Shown here: positions 11,231 through 22,700 of the stretch, in pieces
How positions within the stretch are numbered: the stretch's first letter is position 1
How the letters are laid out: each line of letters opens with the position of its first letter
NCBI GenBank assembly: GCA_027604705.1
Contig: JADHYV010000030.1
Location: 186,001-250,000, forward strand
Length of the DNA stretch: 64,000 nt
Source: Allomyces arbusculus
Taxonomy: Eukaryota > Blastocladiomycota > Blastocladiomycetes > Blastocladiales > Blastocladiaceae
Direction: 5' to 3'
Translations under genes and position numbers: made by a program
Notes under the pieces: generated by a model
Seen by the model: only the letters and a program-made list of their open reading frames with translations
The model's database searches: none
What the model was told of the DNA's origin: nothing

Positions 11231-13360
11231 ATGCCGGCCGCTCACGACGACCGCGACACGCTCGCCGCCGTCGTGGCGCGCTTTCAGCTCGCGCGCGACA
11301 TGCAGACGTTTGCGCCTGCAATCCTCATCATCACCATTGCCCTGACGCTGGCCACGCTCCCGCTGATCCTCCCGCCGCTCATCCACCACACGCGCCACGG
11401 CACGATGCGCATGCGGCTCTTCTTGCTGCTGTTTGTCGCGCTCTTGCTCATTGCCGACACGATCAACAACATTATCGTCGTCGCGACCATGATCTCGCCC
11501 GGCAGCACGACCGCGTCTTTACCCGACTACCCGCTCTACTACTTTGTGCGCACGCTGACCTTTGTCCCCGTCGCCGGACCATTGATGCTCGCCGTTCTCT
11601 TCCGCACCGTCGGCCTGTTGCTCGTCACGAGCCCACGACTTCGACGCAACCTGCTTCGTACCGCGGCCATCATGTCCACCTGTATCGGCATGGTCACCTT
11701 CACCGCGATGATGCTCGAACTGCACGCCGTCCTGCACCTCGAACGCATTCTTGACGGCCGCGCCCCGCCCAACGCGCTGTCGGAAACCTTGGGCATTGTC
11801 CCGATGCCGCACAAGGACGACGACGTCGCGCACCTCGTCCTGCACGAAGCGCTCTGGACCATGTTCCAGATCCCATGGTGGGGCGTCGTCGTCTGCGTGC
11901 CCTACCCACTCATCGTCTCGGCCGCATCGCTCTGGTCGATCCGCGCCGCGTTCCCAAAAGACCTCAACTTCTCGGCGGCGCGGACGCCGCCAGAAGCCGT
12001 GGCCGGGACAACGCGCGACGACGACGACGAGGACGAGCTGTCGCGCAAGGCCAGCGGCGAGGTATCGCCGCCGTCGTACGAACTGGCCAGTGCGCCGGCG
12101 CATCCGTCGCTCGACCGCATGTCGGCCAAAGGCACGCCGCCCATCGGGACCGACCTCGTGATCCCGGCCTGGGCATCGCACGGCCTCCCGACCCCGCGCA
12201 CGCCGACTCCGTCGAGCGACCGCGCCGTGCCGCCGCTGACCGTCACGATCCCGCCGCTCGGCCGCGCGGCGCGCTTTTCGCCGACCACCGCGGCCCCGCC
12301 GTCGCCCGTGACGGAAGCCGCGCTGATCGCGCACCGTCGGCCACGGATCGTCCCGCCCTCGCCGACCGCGTATGTGGGCGGCGACTGGATGACGCCGCCT
12401 AATTCGCCCGTGCCGCTGTTGCACCACCACGCGCGGCGGGATTCCGCTGCGCTGGGCACGTCCCCCATCGCGACCTCGCTGCCGCGGCACTCGCTCGGCG
12501 GGATCGGCGGCGCCGGTGGCCTCCCGACGCCCTGCACCGTCGTCCCGAACCCCTCCGCCCGCTTAAGCACAGCCTCCGCGACATGGGACTTCCACGTGCG
12601 CTCGTCGAAACCCACCGCGGCACCACCACCGCCGTCGCACGCGGCCGCGGCCCGAGCCGCGCGGGACGCGCGCAACGCCCTGCGCGCGCCGCTGCAACGC
12701 ACGTTCACGATCATGACGGTCCTGGTCGTCCTCATGTGGATCCTGTTTTACGCGGTCTTTCTCGTGCCCGCGCACGTCATGCACCCGCGGCTGCGGTCGA
12801 TGCTCGGGTCCCTCTTTGCAGCGTTCTACCTGTTGCTCGAGGCCACGTTCGAAAGGATGTTTCGGTACACGTGTGCGCGGCACCAGCACGCGGTGGAAGT
12901 GCATCGGGGGAGCGGCATGGTCAACATGTCGTCGGCCGCACGGGTCCGGGCGGCGTTGGCACGGTTCCGCGGGGTGTTTGGCGCAAGCACGACCGCGGCC
13001 AAGGACGGCGGAGCGTGCGAAATGGGCGGGAGCAGCGGCGCGTGCTCGTGCGGCCACCCCGTGCACTTTGGCGACACGATGCCCGGGTCCGCCGCCGCCG
13101 CCGTCCGCGCGCCGGCGGCCGAGGATCATGACCAGAGCGTTCCACCACCGAGGGTCGTGGGCATGGCGCGGTGGGCTGCGGCCGACCATGACGCGTCGTG
13201 GCAAGCTCCGGCGTCGCTCGCGCCGTCGTCGTCGTGGGGCACGCCATTGCCGGAGGGCGCGAGTGTCCCGGCGTCGGCAGGGCCAACGTTTGCGGATGTG
13301 TGGCGCGTGGAGGCGGGCCAGTGGAAGGATAAGATGGCGACGATTCAGTATGAGGAGTAG
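11231..13360 (+). CDS. Orphan multi-pass (about 7 TM) membrane protein
   Basis: A single open frame of 709 residues. Hydrophobic segments lie near residues 27-50, 61-85, 103-132, 144-167, 210-235, 496-520 and 530-550, which is a seven-pass pattern. Between segments 5 and 6 is a roughly 260-residue Ser/Pro/Thr-rich loop with an acidic patch (DDDDEDELSRK). The C-terminal 155 residues are polar and Cys/Gly-dotted (ACSCGHPVHFG). The topology resembles a G-protein-coupled receptor with a giant third inner loop, but I see no family motif (no DRY, no NPxxY), so no function is assigned. The gene at 45.0-46.3 kb on the other strand has the same hydrophobic layout and similar stretches. No signal peptide is evident. 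Confidence 0.75.
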   Translation: MPAAHDDRDTLAAVVARFQLARDMQTFAPAILIITIALTLATLPLILPPLIHHTRHGTMRMRLFLLLFVALLLIADTINNIIVVATMISPGSTTASLPDYPLYYFVRTLTFVPVAGPLMLAVLFRTVGLLLVTSPRLRRNLLRTAAIMSTCIGMVTFTAMMLELHAVLHLERILDGRAPPNALSETLGIVPMPHKDDDVAHLVLHEALWTMFQIPWWGVVVCVPYPLIVSAASLWSIRAAFPKDLNFSAARTPPEAVAGTTRDDDDEDELSRKASGEVSPPSYELASAPAHPSLDRMSAKGTPPIGTDLVIPAWASHGLPTPRTPTPSSDRAVPPLTVTIPPLGRAARFSPTTAAPPSPVTEAALIAHRRPRIVPPSPTAYVGGDWMTPPNSPVPLLHHHARRDSAALGTSPIATSLPRHSLGGIGGAGGLPTPCTVVPNPSARLSTASATWDFHVRSSKPTAAPPPPSHAAAARAARDARNALRAPLQRTFTIMTVLVVLMWILFYAVFLVPAHVMHPRLRSMLGSLFAAFYLLLEATFERMFRYTCARHQHAVEVHRGSGMVNMSSAARVRAALARFRGVFGASTTAAKDGGACEMGGSSGACSCGHPVHFGDTMPGSAAAAVRAPAAEDHDQSVPPPRVVGMARWAAADHDASWQAPASLAPSSSWGTPLPEGASVPASAGPTFADVWRVEAGQWKDKMATIQYEE

Positions 13361-14045
13361 GATAGATTTTGGACGATTTTGGATGGAGGGGACGGTGGTG
13401 GAGGCGGAGAAAGGTGAAGGGCCCAGATTGCAAGGGTCACGTGCGCGATCACCGCAAGCCGGGCAGCTCGTCGTCAAGTCAGTGTCGCGCCGTTGTTCTG
13501 CGGCTGGCCGCATCGCGACGACACCCGTCGACAACGACGAGGACGACCGCGCGCAACGCCGACAGCAACAGGAAGCAGCAGCACACGAGTCTCTGCACCC
13601 GCACCGGCGTCGCCACGAGCACGCGTGCCGCATTTTCGTCAGCCGACCATCACGCTCGTCTGCCACGGCCCGCAGCATTGAGCAGTGTTGCGTCTGCACC
13701 CACCGTGCGACAACCGCAGCCATGGCCGCCAACGACGACGAGGAGGCACGTCGCTGTGCCGTCCATGCATCACCGCCATGGCGTCCATGCGCCTGACCCC
13801 CCTGTTCGTGACCACAGTTCTCGATCCACTTCCAAGTGCGCGTCCTGCGCCCTTCCCCCGCCGCCGCCAACGGCACCGCCGTCGACCCCTCCTCCCGGCC
13901 GCGGTTCGAAATCGTTGCGCCGACCTACACCACCCCCAATGCTGGCGGCCCGAAACCGCTCCTTTGTCTGCACGCGCTCCCGACCGTGACCTTGACTCCG
14001 ACCGCACGCGCCGTGATTCGTGCGGCCCTGACGCTCCCGCTAATC
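13361..14045. other. Intergenic stretch, no gene seen
   Basis: About 685 bp between two plus-strand genes. It presumably contains a terminator and the promoter of the SR-like gene. Frames here lack a convincing ATG. Confidence 0.5.
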
Positions 14046-17000
14046 ATGGAAGAAGCCGTGCTTGCTGGCGGCGGGGTCGCGAGTATGGCGCTCGTCCCGC
14101 CCGCGATGCCCGCGACCGCAATGCCCGGGACGGCGCCGTGGACGAAAGATACGTCGGCATTGTTGGCGGATTTGGCGCGCGTGCAGGCGGCGATGAGCCA
14201 GATACAGCCGCAGGGGAATGCGATGGCGGGGGAGACGGGGCAGGTGCAGCAGCCGGCACCGGCGCCAGTGCTGGCGCAGCAGCAGCAGCAGCCGAGTCTG
14301 ATGTACCAGCCGCTGACGCCCGCGACCGCCACGGCCGCGGCAGCGCCCGCAGTGATGCCCGCAGCCGCCGCGTTTCCGGGCCTGCCGGAACTGTACGCCG
14401 GGATGCTCGCTTCGCCGACGCTCGCTGTGCACCCGACGTCGGTGCAGCAGCAGCTCGCGCCCACGGCAGCGCCGCAGATCGTGTCGCCGCAAGTCGCCCT
14501 CCCGACGGCTGCCGCGGCGGCGGCGGCGGCGGCGGCGGCGCATGTCGCGCAGTTCCAGGTGCAGCAGCAAGTGCAGCTGCAGCAAGTGCAGCACGCGATG
14601 GCCCAGGTCGCGCCGGCGCCGTCGTTGCTCTCAGCCGCAGCAGCAGTGCCACCGCAACAGACGGCCGTGGCGTTCCCGGGATCGCCAGATCCCGCAGTTG
14701 CGCCCAGGATCGGCGCGATGCCTGCGGTTGCGGCGAAGCGGCCGGCGCCGCCGTCGTCGGTGGATGTGGTGCGTTCGAGTTGGACTGGAGAGGGTGTAAG
14801 CGCGCCAAGATGTTTCATTTTGATCTCACTCTGCTCCCAATCCAGGACATGGCCGACGCCAAACGGCCGCGGTCGCACTCGCAGTCGCACCCAACCATGC
14901 CCGCCCCAGCGCCCGCACCGGCCTCGACGCCCGAAATCGCGCAATACTGTCTTAAGCAGATGCCGAACGCGCCGCACCTGCGCAACCACCTGAGCGACTA
15001 CCTGCGCGCGCTTGGCGTCACGATTACGCGGTACCGGTGGGACAAGCGTCCCGACGACGCGAATGCCATGATGCCCTATGCGATTGTGGAAATGGTTGGC
15101 AGCCAGGACCTGGAGCGCCGGCTCGTGATCGGGTTGCAGACACATTCGTTTGATGGGACCGTGGTTGTGCCGTTCCGATTGAGCGCGGGGGCGAGGGTCG
15201 ATTTGACTAAGGACTTTGTACGTGTTCCGGCGAGTTAGGTGGGGATGGGGAAAGGATGCTGGTGCTGACAGGCGTTGCGCGAGTTGTAGACCGACGTCCT
15301 GGACCGCGCAGCGAATGCAGCGACGGAACTGCTCACGGACCCGGCGCACGCGCCGCCGACCATCGTGGCCCCCGCGATCGTTGCCGTGCCCGCTGCACCC
15401 ATCACGGTGCCCGCTGCCGTGCCCGCTGCAACCGCTGCGTCAAGCACCGTCTCAGCCGGCACAACCGTCGTCGAGACCGCTCCCCGCGCACGCGACGCGG
15501 ACGCACGCACCTCAACCACGTCGCGGCGCCCCATCCACGACGACGAGCCCGGCGCTCTCCCTCCCCACCGGTCCCGGTCGCGCTCGCGGTCCCGGTCCCC
15601 GCGCCACACGCGGTCACGTTCCCCCACTTACCGCGCGCGGCGTCGTTCCATGACCCCGGACCGCGACGACCACTACCGGCATTCCCGCCGGGTCGCGCGG
15701 TTCAAGGTGACGAACCTGCCCAACGATAAGCGCACGTCGCCGATTTTCTTGAACTTCTTTGCGCAGGCCGGGCACGCGCTGTACATGCATTGGACCATGG
15801 GGTCCGGTGGGGCGCCGGCGTCGGCGGTGGTCGAAATGACGCGGCATTCCCTGATTGTCAAGCGGATGCTGGATTTGGATGGGTGTGTGCTGTTTGATCG
15901 GCCGATTTCGGTACGTTGCACTTTGTTCGGTTGGATAGAGTTGAAGTATCGTTGCTGATGTGTGTCTGTTGCTCGGTGTAGATCGATGTCGTCGACCCGG
16001 ACGACAAGAGGGGTGTCGCGATGCCGCGCAAACCGCCCGCCGTTTTCCTCGTCACAGGAATCCCAGCAACGGGGAACCGATACAACCAGATGCGACATTA
16101 CATGCACTCGTTTGGCCACCTCTACCAGCTCGGTACGTCCACCGTCCTCCGTGGGTGTCGGCCCAGTCGCGAACGAACGTGCGCGTCAATCGACCTTTTG
16201 ATCGTTCAATGCAGACTGGCGGTTCCGGTCCCGCGACAAGATCTGCTACGCGTTTGTGAGCATGCAGGACGACGGGTCGCCACTTGCGCTCAAGGCCGAC
16301 GGGTGCGAGTTTTACGGTGGGGTTCTCAAAGTATGACGCATCCCATTCTTCGCTCCGCGTGCTATCTCTCTCTACTCACCATTTCCCATCGTAGGTCGAG
16401 CGTATCACCGACCCCGCCACCTTCTTCGCCGACCCAACGCACCTCGAAGCCAAACTCGAAGCCGCCTACTCGCTCTCGGCAACGACGCGGCAGCTCCCAT
16501 ACCAGTACTACCAGTACCAGAACAGCTACGTGCCGTCGGCTTCCGCACGTGCTCCGCCGCCGCCGCTCCTCCCGTCAAGCGCGTCAGCACTCACGCTCGC
16601 GTTCCCGGCGGCGGCACCGACGTCGGCCGACGCGCGGCTCGGCGGAATGATGTTTGGCAGTGCCGTTGCAGCCAAAATCGTCACGAGTCCGACGGCGGTC
16701 GCGACCGCGCACGGGGATGGCGGCGCGGGGAATGGCCATGGCGACAACGGGAGTAACGGTGAGACTGGTGCGGAGGAGCCGATGGACGTCGTCGTCACGG
16801 CACCTGCGGCCATTGCGCCGGCGACAGCAGCGGCCATGCCTGCGCCGCCAGCACTCCCGCCCGCCCCTGCCCTCGCGCCGCCTCCGGCACTGCCGAGCAC
16901 GCCGCTCCCGCCGCGCCCCGCACGGACGCCGTCGGCCGCCGCGTCGCCCGCAGTGGGGGCCGCCGCGCCACCGCCGCCGCTCGCGGCTGTCGCGTCGCCG

Positions 17001-17568
17001 GCAGCCCCGGCCACGCGGCCGCCGTCGGTGATTGCGTCGCCCGCGATCGCAGCGCCCGCGGTCCGCGCGCCGTCGGTCGCCGCGTCGCCGCAACCCGCAC
17101 CCGCACCCGCACCTACCGCCATCGCAGCGGGGCCGCCGGCGGCGGCCCCGCCCAAGCCCGCGGTCGAGACAATCGCGCGACACCCGTTCGTAACGGTGCG
17201 CGTCGTCCCTGCGGGCACGCCGCAAGAGGACGTGGCGGCGGCCTTGGCGGCATTTGGCACGCCAGCGCGCGTGATCATGGACGCGGAGCACATGTGTGCG
17301 ATGGCCGAGTTTGCCAAGATTCCGGAAGCGCAGGCGGCGATTTCGGCGGGTTTGGTGGGGGGTGGCGTCCTCGTGCAGGGGCGCGCGGTTTCGGTATGTC
17401 GTGAAGGAGGGGAGAGGGGGGGGGGGGGGGGAGAGCGAGAGAGAGAGAGAGAGGAAGTGGACTCACGAACCAGGCTGCGATGTGATGGATGGATAGGTTC
17501 ATCCGGCAACGACAAACGAGCTCAAGCGGTTCCTCGGGCTCATGGGGCTCGGCAAGCGGCAGCAGTAG
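14046..17568 (+). CDS. SR-like RNA-binding protein, RS domain plus three RRM-like folds (the intact member)
   Basis: Seven exons fit phase: 14046-14795, 14846-15217, 15290-15910, 15982-16132, 16215-16330, 16395-17393 and 17497-17568, giving 1026 residues. Exon 1 is Ala/Gln/Pro-rich with a poly-Ala run. Exon 2 encodes a compact unknown domain (IAQYCLKQMPNAPHLRNHL). Exon 3 has an RS tract (RSRSRSRSRSPRHTRSRSP), then RRM1 (FKVTNLPNDKRTSPIFLNFF). Exons 4-5 form RRM2 with RNP2-like AVFLVTGIP and RNP1-like KICYAFVSM. Exon 6 is a long Pro/Ala linker ending in a third RRM (FVTVRVVPAGTPQEDV). The last exon is 24 codons. Such proteins usually act in splicing or mRNA handling in the nucleus; that role is inferred from RS+RRM architecture. 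Intron 3 sits at the same place, just before RRM2, as in the related copies at 31, 40 and 49 kb. Confidence 0.8.
17416..17453 (+). repeat. Poly-G then GA simple repeat inside an intron
   Basis: A run of 16 G followed by (GA)n lies in the last intron of the SR-like gene. On the transcript this is a purine-only tract close to the donor site. Confidence 0.9.
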
Positions 17569-18566
17569 CAGCATTAGCAGCAAGCAGGCGCGTGAGCGGA
17601 CTCATGGTCTTCATTACCCCCTACTTTCTCCCAGTGTCTTTGCGGGTTTTCGGTTCTCGATTGGATGGATGGATGGATGGATGGATGGATGGATGCGGGT
17701 GACATGTTGCCTGTAGATGCGACCAACACGAGCTGGACTCGTGCGCGATCGCGCGCCAAATGATGACCAAGTTTGCTCACATGGATTTACGCTGCGTTTA
17801 TGGTCCAACTCCCACGAAGATGGGCTCTGGCTCGATGACGAATGTGGATGCTTTGGTCGATTGCAAGTGATGGTCGGGACACGCACCGACCCCAATGTGC
17901 CCGCTGTCGTCGTTGAAATGGTTAAAATAATTCTCAAGTTTGGCGTTTTCCATCTTTGTTCGTCTCGCCGTGCTCTTTTTCTTTTCTTTTATTCTCGTCA
18001 TGTTTGTTGCATTTTCCCGTTGTCGCCCTCGCCTTGGGTTGCAATATTCGTTTTCGCTCTGCCGCTTCGCTGGTCAATCGAGCCTGGTTTCGGAGTCGAC
18101 TGGAGCTTCTCGTCGATTGAACAAAAGAATGACCGCTTTCACTTTTCTTCGCTCAAATAGTCGTGCCAGAGTTGCCGATCGTGACGACCTCTGCAAAACT
18201 TGTTTGTCCTAGCGTGCAAGCGCGCGGCAGCACACTGGACAGGCCAACACACCGAAAGAATGGGTTCCCACGCATACCTATTTACCTGCCATCACACGGC
18301 ACAACAAAGCCCAGAATCCATCGCTCCGTTGCCTCCACCTTGCTTTGGAGCAGAGAGACCACTTTGAATGTTCATTTGTGGTCGCAAACTTGCATCGGGC
18401 GGTACGTTGATCGATGTCCCAAACTCTGGACACAAGTTGGTTTTTGCTCCTTCGGCTCTGCCCGGTCAGCGTACGTGTCAAAACGGCAAGCGTGGGCCCT
18501 GCAAATCGGATTCGGCCAGGCGTGAAGTTGCCAGTCAACCTGCGTTCAAGATCGTGGGCATCGACG
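17569..18566. other. Intergenic stretch between convergent genes
   Basis: 1 kb between the 3' ends of the SR-like gene (plus) and the F-box/LRR gene (minus). Besides the microsatellite it holds T-rich stretches near 17.97-18.07 kb and no supportable gene. Confidence 0.5.
17662..17695 (+). repeat. (TGGA)n microsatellite
   Basis: About eight perfect tetranucleotide units, 94 bp downstream of the stop codon of the SR-like gene. Confidence 0.95.
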
Positions 18567-20345
18567 TTACAAAAAATCACCAAAGATCCGTGCCCACTCG
18601 GCAGCATCCCGGTCCACCTCGTGCGAGACATCAAAGGATCCAAAACGAGTCGTTAACGCGGTCCAAACGGCAGCGGGCAAATCAATCGCATCGTTCCACT
18701 CGTGCATGCGCGGCCAGCCTGGCATCCGCGCACGGGCGACTGTGAGCATCACATCGATCAAGTTGGAGCGACACGCCGAGTTCAAGTACAGCTTGAGCAC
18801 GCGCATCGACGGCGGAAGGTTCGTGATCCATGAAGTCACTATCGCATCGCCGCCAGCCGATTTCACAGCACGGGCGAGGTCCATGGTCAGGACGCGAACC
18901 GTTGGAGGGATCAATGGCAGCCGGCCCTCAAACTCAAAACCCAACGACAGGTCGAGGTGCGTCAGTGTCGGCGGCCAAGTGCCAGCCAACGTCTCGTCCA
19001 AGTCAGCGGCAGTCAGATCATGACCAGAGATAATCAGCGACTCAAGATGCGGCGGGAACGAGCGCCCAAGCACCCGCAGTTCATCGCGTGAGAAGTTCAC
19101 ATGCGACAGCTCGAGATGCGTCAGCGATGCAGGCAGCAGCTCCAGAAGTGGGATGGGAGTTTGTCCTTGCCTCAATACGAGGCGCGTGAGCGTTGGCGCC
19201 AAGGGATTGGGCGTCATTCGCAAAGACTTCGAGTCGAGAATAACGTCCAAGTCAATCGTGAGCACTGTGGTGGCCAGCGGCACACGGGGAAGCCAGACTG
19301 AATTCGAGAAGAGGGCAAGTGACTGAACCGAATCGGGAAGACTGTCCGCCAGCTGGGCAACCATGACTTTTTGTTCTTCGAAGCTGATCGAGTTTCGCAC
19401 GTCCCGAGCGTCCAAAACCAAGTGCAAGTATGGAAAGCCCGAACGTGGCAGCGCGGCCATGACCAAGTCCATCCCCATGATGCTGCAGTACTCGAACACA
19501 AGCAGATACAATTCGGCCAAGCACGGCAATCGCCGCACGAGGTCGGCAGCAGCCTGCATCGCATGCTCGCCCAGGTCGACAAGTTTAAGCACCGTAAGCG
19601 AGGACGGGACGAGTGCAAAGAGAGCTGTCACCGCTGCAACTGATTTCTCACGGTCCAGGGTCAACGACTTGTTGAACGAAATGCAACATTCGCGGAGACG
19701 CGGGAGATGAGAGCTGCTTTCTCCACCACTGCTACCAGGTGCAAGCACCACATTTTTCAACGTGTCCAGGACCAGCTTGACGACCGTACGCGGTATCTCA
19801 AGCTTTCCAAAATCAATGGTGCGGCCGAGGCACAGGTCCGTGCAATAAACTGGCACGCCACCAGTCGTCCAACCGAACTGGGGACTAACTGCAGCAAAAC
19901 GCCGAATCTGTGTTTCCGGAACGTATAAAAGCGACCAACGCCGATCCGCCAAGACAATAAAATCAATGGGTTTGCTCGTCATGGGCATGAGGAGCGAGCG
20001 GTCAGCCCCGCGCGGCAGCAAAATCAAGTGCCACGTTGGCGGTTGACTAGGGTCGACATCGTTCGTTTGCTGGACCGTGCCGACCTTGGCAGCCTGGAGG
20101 GTGACCGAATCGGGCGGATCGCCTGCAAAGCGATATCCGTCGGGTTGGATGGAGTCCAGCTTGCCGCCGTTCATGTCGGTGCGAATCGCAACGTGCAGGC
20201 ATACTGCGTAGTAGGCTGGAGAAGCGAGAGCGAGGTGCAGCAGGGCGTGGCGATCAGAGTCGGAGTTGCAAAGATGCTCAGCGACGCGCTCTATCACGTC
20301 GTGCGGCAAGTCGTTGAGGCAGAGCGGGGCGGTAGAGTTGCTCAT
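18567..20345 (-). CDS. F-box/leucine-rich-repeat protein
   Basis: Intronless frame of 592 residues from the ATG at 20345. The N-terminus CLNDLPHDVIERVAEHLC is an F-box-like motif, which would bind Skp1 in an SCF ubiquitin ligase. It is followed by a spacer and at least ten degenerate LRRs (for example PTLTRLVLRQGQTPI, LPASLTHLELSHVNF and PPTLTHLDLSLGFEF). The C-terminal cap is ARMPGWPRMHEWNDAIDL...RIFGDFL. Target selection by the LRR domain is inferred from the family. Parts of the same gene type occur nearby: a broken LRR gene at 2.97-3.76 kb and an inverted tail fragment only 235 bp upstream at 20.58-20.77 kb. A TTG/ATG further upstream would add ten residues; the chosen ATG puts the F-box at residues 9-26. 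Confidence 0.8.
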   Translation of the reverse strand: MSNSTAPLCLNDLPHDVIERVAEHLCNSDSDRHALLHLALASPAYYAVCLHVAIRTDMNGGKLDSIQPDGYRFAGDPPDSVTLQAAKVGTVQQTNDVDPSQPPTWHLILLPRGADRSLLMPMTSKPIDFIVLADRRWSLLYVPETQIRRFAAVSPQFGWTTGGVPVYCTDLCLGRTIDFGKLEIPRTVVKLVLDTLKNVVLAPGSSGGESSSHLPRLRECCISFNKSLTLDREKSVAAVTALFALVPSSLTVLKLVDLGEHAMQAAADLVRRLPCLAELYLLVFEYCSIMGMDLVMAALPRSGFPYLHLVLDARDVRNSISFEEQKVMVAQLADSLPDSVQSLALFSNSVWLPRVPLATTVLTIDLDVILDSKSLRMTPNPLAPTLTRLVLRQGQTPIPLLELLPASLTHLELSHVNFSRDELRVLGRSFPPHLESLIISGHDLTAADLDETLAGTWPPTLTHLDLSLGFEFEGRLPLIPPTVRVLTMDLARAVKSAGGDAIVTSWITNLPPSMRVLKLYLNSACRSNLIDVMLTVARARMPGWPRMHEWNDAIDLPAAVWTALTTRFGSFDVSHEVDRDAAEWARIFGDFL

Positions 20346-20580
20346 GCTGCTGAATATCGGCGTGAGTGCGGCCAACGCCAGGAGCGGCGACTCTCAGTCT
20401 CATCAGTCGTGGATGTGGCAACAAGCGGCGGCCAACTTCAAGTTTGCAAACCAGCAGCCATGCGACGTCGCACGATCAAAATCAGCTTGTAATCAACAAA
20501 AGCCTTGCATACTAATTTCCAGACTCCAGTAGCCCAGCAGCAACGTCGTTGACGTTCACAACGGTTGTTGTGCAGTGACC

Positions 20581-20772
20581 GTGTGCGCCTTAATTCTCAC
20601 GGTCACACGCGTGCGCGCGCCCGGTTGGCGCCGCCTAAACGAGTGGAACGAGCCGATTGACGTGCCTGTCGAGATGGGGGCCGCTCTGACGGCGCGGTTT
20701 GCCTCGTTTGAGGTTCCGCGAGATCTCGACATCAATGCTTCATGGCGGCGCATGTACGGAAATTTTTTGTGA
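20581..20772 (+). pseudogene. C-terminal fragment of an F-box/LRR gene, inverted next to the intact copy
   Basis: The 64-codon frame reads LILTVTRVRAPGWRRLNEWN and ends ASWRRMYGNFL, aligning with the last 60 residues of the intact neighbour (LTVARARMPGWPRMHEWN ... RIFGDFL). It lies on the opposite strand, head-on to the neighbour's 5' end. Nothing upstream resembles the rest of the gene, so this is a relic of a second copy. Confidence 0.75.
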
Positions 20773-21690
20773 TCTTGCAGATATAATATTATATTCGGCT
20801 GTCCGTCGTCGTTGTCAAAACTTGTTCTAGTACACTGCCCTGTGTCCATTCCAAGCTGTCCACGTTCACAGCACGACGTGCCCCCGAGCTCAAGCCCATG
20901 AATGGCGGCTGTATCGGCAGCCGCATTGACTGAAACTTGCGCTCGTGGATGCCGCGTCGTGCTGCGTAGCGCTCGCCGTTCGACATCTTATTGGGAGGAA
21001 GGGCGCATTCGGTTGTCGTTCCAGCGCTCACTCATGCCCGAGCAAGCCATGTTCGTCCAAAATTTGTTTGCTTCAAAGACAGTTGGCTATAAGTCTTATC
21101 GACGACATTGTCCAGAGGACCTGTCGGCTGAGTTGTGTGTGACGCAGTTGTGAAAGCATCTACCAGGTGACCACCACCGCAACAAATGTAAATCGACGAT
21201 GGCTCGATTTTGCCAATGGCGAAGGCACAATCAACAGCCACAACTGCGGAGACGGCTGATGGTGCTGGTGCTGGCAGCGCACTCGCGCACTGTGCAGCGG
21301 TCGTGGAAATGGGAGTGTGTCATGGAACAATGTGCTGTGCCGCAGTAGCATTTCAGACGTGTTCCTGCATCGCTTCGCCGATTCGCATGCAAGGCAACTG
21401 TCAATTACCCAAACTCGAACTGCGCCGCATGGCGCATCGGCGAAGCCAAGGATCAGCTTCGCCGTGGGACTCTCACCGAAGCGGTCGTCCGAATACGGCA
21501 ACACAGCCTCTTCGACGGAGGCAAATATGAAGAACATCTGCCGCGAACAAGGACCTCCCTGAGCAGGGCACTGGTCTCGTCTTCACCGCCACTGCTCTCG
21601 AGTGAGACGACATCGTTTTCCCAGTTGTCTGGCCCATGAACTTGATGGCTTCCCGGTTTCTCTGCTGCGGGCGTGGCGCGGAATCGGAAC
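20773..21690. other. Intergenic stretch, no gene seen
   Basis: About 0.9 kb of moderate GC between the LRR tail relic and the CAP gene promoter. No supportable frame. Confidence 0.5.
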
Positions 21691-21696
21691 GGATCA

Positions 21697-21704
21697 TATA
21701 TAAA
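21697..21704 (+). promoter_or_regulatory. TATA box of the CAP gene
   Basis: TATATAAA lies 103 bp upstream of the CAP-gene ATG at 21807, followed by a pyrimidine/adenine-rich leader of Kozak type (ccaccATG). It is the clearest TATA element in the window and suggests focused, regulated expression. Confidence 0.65.
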
Positions 21705-21806
21705 CTGGGTACCGCCCCACTCCACCAAATCCTCATCAAATCGCAGTGACTGGTTTGCTCCCAACCAACCGACCAGCAACCAACCCAGTTTCCCGGTCCA
21801 ACCACC

Positions 21807-22479
21807 ATGAACCCTCTCGCTGCTCTCCTGGCCGTCGTGATCGCGATTGTCGCCGTGTGCACTTCGGCCGCCACCGCCGGGCCTGCGGGCATGAACATCA
21901 TGGACGTCGACTACACGAGCGACGCTGTCACGTACTTCAACAAGATCCGCACGGCCGCCAAGCTGCCCGCCATGCGCGCCAACGAGTACGCGTCGTACTC
22001 GCTGCACGTTCGGTTGCCCACAATTATCGCGACCGGATCTCATCGCTTCCTCTGATTCCCGTCTCCTTCAGGCCCCTCACGACTGCATGCCGCATGCACG
22101 CGCGCGACATGGCCATGTTCAAGTTCCTCAGCGACCGCGGCTCGGATGGGACGTCGACGGCCGGGACGCGCGCGACCGCTGCCGGGTACAAGTGGTTCAA
22201 GACGGGCATCACGATGGGCATGGGCTACGCCAACGTCGACGCATACCTCAAGACGATGAACAAGGACAACAGTACGTTGCTGCGCTCTTTTTCGCCGCTG
22301 CTGCGCTGTTTTTGTGCATGGCGGTCACTGACACCGGCGATTTTTTTCTATCTATTTCGCAACCTGCAGACCGCTGGATCGTCGACAAGGACATTGTCGA
22401 CATTGGCGCCGTCTGGGCTCGCTACATGCCCAACGGCCAGATCTACTACGACGTCTGCTACGGCGCGCCCGCCAAGTAA
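21807..22479 (+). CDS. Secreted CAP-domain (SCP/PR-1-like) protein
   Basis: Three exons, 21807-21985, 22072-22271 and 22370-22479, give 162 residues with compatible phases. The N-terminus (MNPLAALLAVVIAIVAVCTS) is a signal peptide. Exon 2 has the CAP signature region CRMHARDMAMFKFLSDRGSD, with TAAGYKWF and a VDAYLKTM helix. Exon 3 ends WARYMPNGQIYYDVCYGAP, the usual CAP C-terminal strand. Two Cys (in TACRMHA and DVCYG) could pair. At about 140 mature residues it is a minimal CAP domain. Fungal CAP proteins bind sterols or lipids and some are effectors; which applies here cannot be told. The WNxxLA-type helix is split by the first intron. Confidence 0.85.
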
Positions 22480-22700
22480 GAATATCGAGCCGCGTGATCC
22501 ATCCGACGCACTTTAGGGTCGCACTGATCCGGGCATAGGAGGCTTTTTTGCTCGCTTGTCAAATCGTGTTCTCGTTCCAGTTTGCCAACCATTGCCAATT
22601 CGCATCAAGTTTCTCAATCAAAACATGTGTTGAGTCTTTGTTCTGCCCCTAGTTTCGTGTCGTTGAGGCACGTGCGCTTAAGTCGTCTGCAGGAAAGATA

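Noticed and set aside
15290-15910. A separate SR gene starting at about 15365
   Set aside because: No ATG exists there; exons on both sides splice in phase, so it is an internal exon of the 14.0-17.6 kb gene.
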